Origin: Bacteroidaceae bacterium
GTDB lineage: Bacteria > Bacteroidota > Bacteroidia > Bacteroidales > Bacteroidaceae
NCBI GenBank assembly: GCA_017481875.1
Contig: JAFUOP010000041.1
Span: 1 to 57,065 of the forward strand
Reading direction: 5' to 3'
DNA length: 57,065 nt
This document shows, one piece after another, positions 54,710 through 57,065 of the stretch (positions within the stretch are counted from its first letter, which is position 1; each line of letters opens with the position of its first letter). A program made the translations under genes and the position numbers. The notes beneath the pieces were generated by a model, which was given only the letters and a program-made list of their open reading frames with translations, made no database searches and was not told the origin of the DNA.

Positions 54710-56725
54710 ATGAAAAATTTTTATCTATTGATATTAACTCTGTTGTTTATGGCTTGTGCAGGCGAGACCCCTGCTCCTGTAAACATTATAGAGAATATTC
54801 CATTGACTACTCCTCAATTGCCGCTTGATGTGTCGTTGAATAGGGAACTTTTTACACAGAAGGTTTCTGTTGTTTATAGTGGCGACAAGGTGAGCCTTTC
54901 GCAATTGCCTGCGGGTGTTGAAGCAGAAATTGTGAATGCGCACATTGTTGTGCGCTCGTATGCTGCGGGTGTGGAGTATGTTGTGAGGGGCCGCACCGAT
55001 AATGGCTCGCTCACAATTGTGAGTGAACGTGCTCCATTGGTAACTTTTGATTCTCTTGATATTCACTCGGTGGGCTGCAATGCGCTTACTGTATCTTCCA
55101 AAGAGAAGATGTTTCTTGCCGGTGCACATCTGTTCTTGTCCGACGAGGTGAACAAAACGGGGGCGGTGGAAAAGCAGGCTGCAACTCTTTCTTTGTTGGG
55201 CGATGCAGTGTTGTGCGATGGCCTTGATGTTTGTGTGCAGGCTACACGGCGCGATGCTATTGCTGTGTCGGGTATTCTTTATAATTGTGGTGCCACACTT
55301 GCCGTGGAATATGCGATGAACAGTGCGCTTAATGTAACAAAGGGGCTTGTAGTGGCAAGTGGCAGCATTGTTGCTACTGCGTCTAAAGATGTTGTGAAAG
55401 TGAAGCAGGGCAACTTTGTGATGCTTGGTGGTAATGTGTCGCTGGGCGCGGTAAACGAGAAAGCCGATGCCCTTACAGCTCGCAATATTTATATATATAA
55501 TGGTGCGGTTGTGGCCGACTTGCAAGGTGCTGCTGCCAAGGGATTGAAGACTAAAGAGTCGGTGTATCTCTTGGGTGGTGAGGTTAAGGTGCATACATCG
55601 GGTGGTGCATTGTTCTCTGAAAAGAAGAGCGATTACAGTTCTTCGTCGTGCATAAAGAGCAGTGCCAATGTGTATATAAAAAATACAAATGTTTCACTTG
55701 TGAGCGATGGCGATGCCGGCAAGGGTATTAACTGCGATGCTCTTTTGCAGATTGACGGTGGCATTGTCTCTATTAAAACCACGGGCAACGATGTAAATCA
55801 CCCCATTGATTTAAATGCACACGCTTCGCCTAAAGGTATAAAGTGCGATAGCACGCTGCTTATTAATGGCGGAAAAATAGAGGTGCTTGTGATGGGCAAG
55901 GGCGAGCGTTGCGAGGGAGTGGAATCGAAAAGAGACATTGTAATAAATGGCGAGAGTACCAGGTTGTATATCTATGCTTACGACGATGCAATTAACTCCG
56001 GTGGAGACTTTACGGTGAACAATGGTGTGGTTTATGCCTATTCTGTGGCAAATGATGGAATCGATAGTAACAACAGAATTTCTATAAACGGTGGGGTGGT
56101 GCTTGCCAATGGAACGCATACCCCGGAGCTTGGTATAGACACGGATATTGAACAGATGTTTACTCTCACAGGCGGAACGGTTGTTTCCGTAGGTGGTGCA
56201 ATGGGGCCGTCGCCCTGTATGCCCAGAAACTGCGCGACAACTGCTCCTGTTGTTGCCTGGAACGGGGTGAATGTGAAGAGAGATAATTACATTAACGTTG
56301 CCGACAGCGATGGCGAGGTTTTCTTGTCGTACCGCTTGCCACGTACAATGCCTGCTGCTGCGGTTATGGTGGCGTCGCCGTATATTAAAAAGGGTGGGTC
56401 CTATTCAATGTTTTTGAGTGATAGCATAAGCGGTGGCGAGCGTTTGGGCTATGGCCTTTACTCTCACGCTAAAGCTATTGACTTGCACAGTGCTGTGGAA
56501 TGGAAGCAAAAAGCTGTTCTTTCCATTATTGGCCGTGATGGTAATGTGCAGAGTATTAACCCCGATACAATTAAGCGGGGCGGGGCTGTTCCACCAATGG
56601 GCCCGCCTCCTGCGGGTTTCCCTCCCCACGGTGCTCCCGGGCAGCCTCCTATGGGGCCTCCTCCCACTCACAAACCTATGGCTGAGGAGCATGATGCTAA
56701 TCACTTGCCGGGTATGGGGTGGTGA
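54710..56725 (+). CDS. Cthe_2159-type carbohydrate-binding lipoprotein with Pro/Gly-rich tail
   Basis: About 671 residues from the ATG at 54710, chosen because it yields a lipoprotein signal (LLFMACAGE); an in-frame ATG at 54650 is too far upstream. The middle is a right-handed beta-helix of repeats such as DDAINSGGDFTVNNG and NDGIDSNNRISINGG, the hallmark of the Cthe_2159/DUF4353 carbohydrate-binding family, which binds calcium and acidic or cellulosic sugars. The end is a low-complexity tail of repeated PPMGPPP and GFPPHGAPG motifs plus acidic and His residues. It is predicted to be on the envelope surface. No operon partner is visible. Confidence 0.8.
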   Translation: MKNFYLLILTLLFMACAGETPAPVNIIENIPLTTPQLPLDVSLNRELFTQKVSVVYSGDKVSLSQLPAGVEAEIVNAHIVVRSYAAGVEYVVRGRTDNGSLTIVSERAPLVTFDSLDIHSVGCNALTVSSKEKMFLAGAHLFLSDEVNKTGAVEKQAATLSLLGDAVLCDGLDVCVQATRRDAIAVSGILYNCGATLAVEYAMNSALNVTKGLVVASGSIVATASKDVVKVKQGNFVMLGGNVSLGAVNEKADALTARNIYIYNGAVVADLQGAAAKGLKTKESVYLLGGEVKVHTSGGALFSEKKSDYSSSSCIKSSANVYIKNTNVSLVSDGDAGKGINCDALLQIDGGIVSIKTTGNDVNHPIDLNAHASPKGIKCDSTLLINGGKIEVLVMGKGERCEGVESKRDIVINGESTRLYIYAYDDAINSGGDFTVNNGVVYAYSVANDGIDSNNRISINGGVVLANGTHTPELGIDTDIEQMFTLTGGTVVSVGGAMGPSPCMPRNCATTAPVVAWNGVNVKRDNYINVADSDGEVFLSYRLPRTMPAAAVMVASPYIKKGGSYSMFLSDSISGGERLGYGLYSHAKAIDLHSAVEWKQKAVLSIIGRDGNVQSINPDTIKRGGAVPPMGPPPAGFPPHGAPGQPPMGPPPTHKPMAEEHDANHLPGMGW

Positions 56726-56809
56726 TGGCTGCCTCCTTGCAAAGTATGGGGGATATCCTAATAAATGGTATTGATAGGGGTGTGTAGAAGTTATTAAATT
56801 TTCTTTCAA

Positions 56810-56866
56810 CTCCTCGGTGGCCCGCGAGTTGTTTTTTGGAATTACTTTTGCTTGTGGGAACTGCGC
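56810..56866. repeat. Dispersed repeat, copy 2
   Basis: Similar to 54414-54467 in the same orientation (CTCCT..GG, TTTTTTGGAATTA, TTTTGC, GGGAACT). Confidence 0.55.
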
Positions 56867-56935
56867 CCTGCGTATTCATTGGTGCGCATTAAAGCTTTTA
56901 AGAAAGCGACCATATGCGCAGAGGTCTTTGTTTTA

Positions 56936-57000
56936 CGAAATTCGGCTGCGCTCGTTGCGTGTGCAAGCAAGCTTGCTCCCACTCGCTGGCACGAATTTTG
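56936..57000. repeat. Palindromic intergenic element
   Basis: Outer arms CGAAATTCG (56936-56944) and CGAATTTTG (56992-57000) with an inner hairpin GCAAGC/GCTTGC. The core GGCTGCGCTCGTTGCGTGTG is identical to that at 37731-37750, but the outer arms and inner hairpin differ and still pair. Confidence 0.75.
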
Positions 57001-57017
57001 GTACTTTGAATAAAGCA

Positions 57018-57065
57018 CTCTCGCTCGGCAATTCGTAAGTAAACTTACATTGCGCTCGCTTAATC
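57018..57065. repeat. Palindromic element, cut by window end
   Basis: CTCGCTCGGCAA followed by a TAAGT/ACTTA hairpin and TTGCGCTCGCTT, the same plan as the copies at 1-49 and 66-141. Together with the element at 56936 it fills the last 130 bases after the carbohydrate-binding gene. Confidence 0.7.

Noticed and set aside
56405-56809. Minus-strand 134-codon frame at the end of the carbohydrate-binding gene
   Set aside because: It is antisense to the Pro-rich tail, and its Pro/Arg-rich composition is explained by that low-complexity sequence.

Overview
The window comes from a member of the Bacteroidota, order Bacteroidales (Bacteroides/Prevotella-like; I cannot name genus or species). Several features point this way: TAnnTTTG -7 promoter boxes, DUF1573 and NigD-like proteins, type IX secretion (T9SS)-like C-terminal tails, a TPR/REC/AraC one-piece sensor-regulator, the GGGtGRT/NifU-like gene pair, a GH20 enzyme with a sorting-type tail, and many signal-peptide proteins. 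No rRNA, tRNA, CRISPR array, phage or transposase gene was recognised.

Layout. 1-160: two copies of a palindromic repeat, the second overlapping the promoter of a DUF1573 protein. 581-3412 (minus): a stand-alone AraC-type regulator and a TPR/HisKA/REC/AraC membrane regulator that has no ATPase domain. 3541-7547: a 1299-residue secreted Ig-repeat protein with a T9SS-type tail. 7619-32043: a structured RNA leader, then seven closely spaced genes that look like one operon. They encode an outer-membrane barrel, a giant 4796-residue exported protein, a fibronectin-III protein, a lipoprotein, a small T9SS-tail protein, a 1319-residue beta-rich protein and a small lipoprotein. 32166-37448: GH20 hexosaminidase and a DUF5077/DUF3472 protein. 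37851-43423: YqhD-type alcohol dehydrogenase, a frameshifted lipoprotein copy, thioredoxin divergent from OxyR, a decayed gene duplicate carrying four nested palindromic insertions, and the GGGtGRT/Fe-S-scaffold-like pair. 43664-56725: NigD-like lipoprotein, Yip1-like membrane protein, SmpB, MetH without its activation domain, Ca2+ P-type ATPase, DedA, SIMPL protein, aspartate ammonia-lyase and a Cthe_2159-type carbohydrate-binding lipoprotein. 56726-57065: more repeats.

The most unusual object is the 3.5-32 kb locus. Its 4796-residue protein starts with a signal peptide and seven Ig-like repeats, passes through a long beta-rich middle, an EF-hand and leucine-rich repeats, and ends in three tandem domains that read as ribosomal protein L7/L12 C-terminal domains. 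I know of no precedent for that in an exported protein. The locus appears wired to the adjacent regulators: a 33-bp motif built from two half-sites 22 bp apart occurs upstream of both the stand-alone AraC gene and the 1299-residue protein gene. I infer a regulated cell-surface apparatus of unknown job (adhesion, capture or contact are possibilities).

A second theme is a family of short palindromic elements (at least eight copies) with a shared core and variable outer arms. Four of them are inserted at four points of one 175-bp decayed duplicate of the GGGtGRT gene end, which shows directly that they have been mobile.
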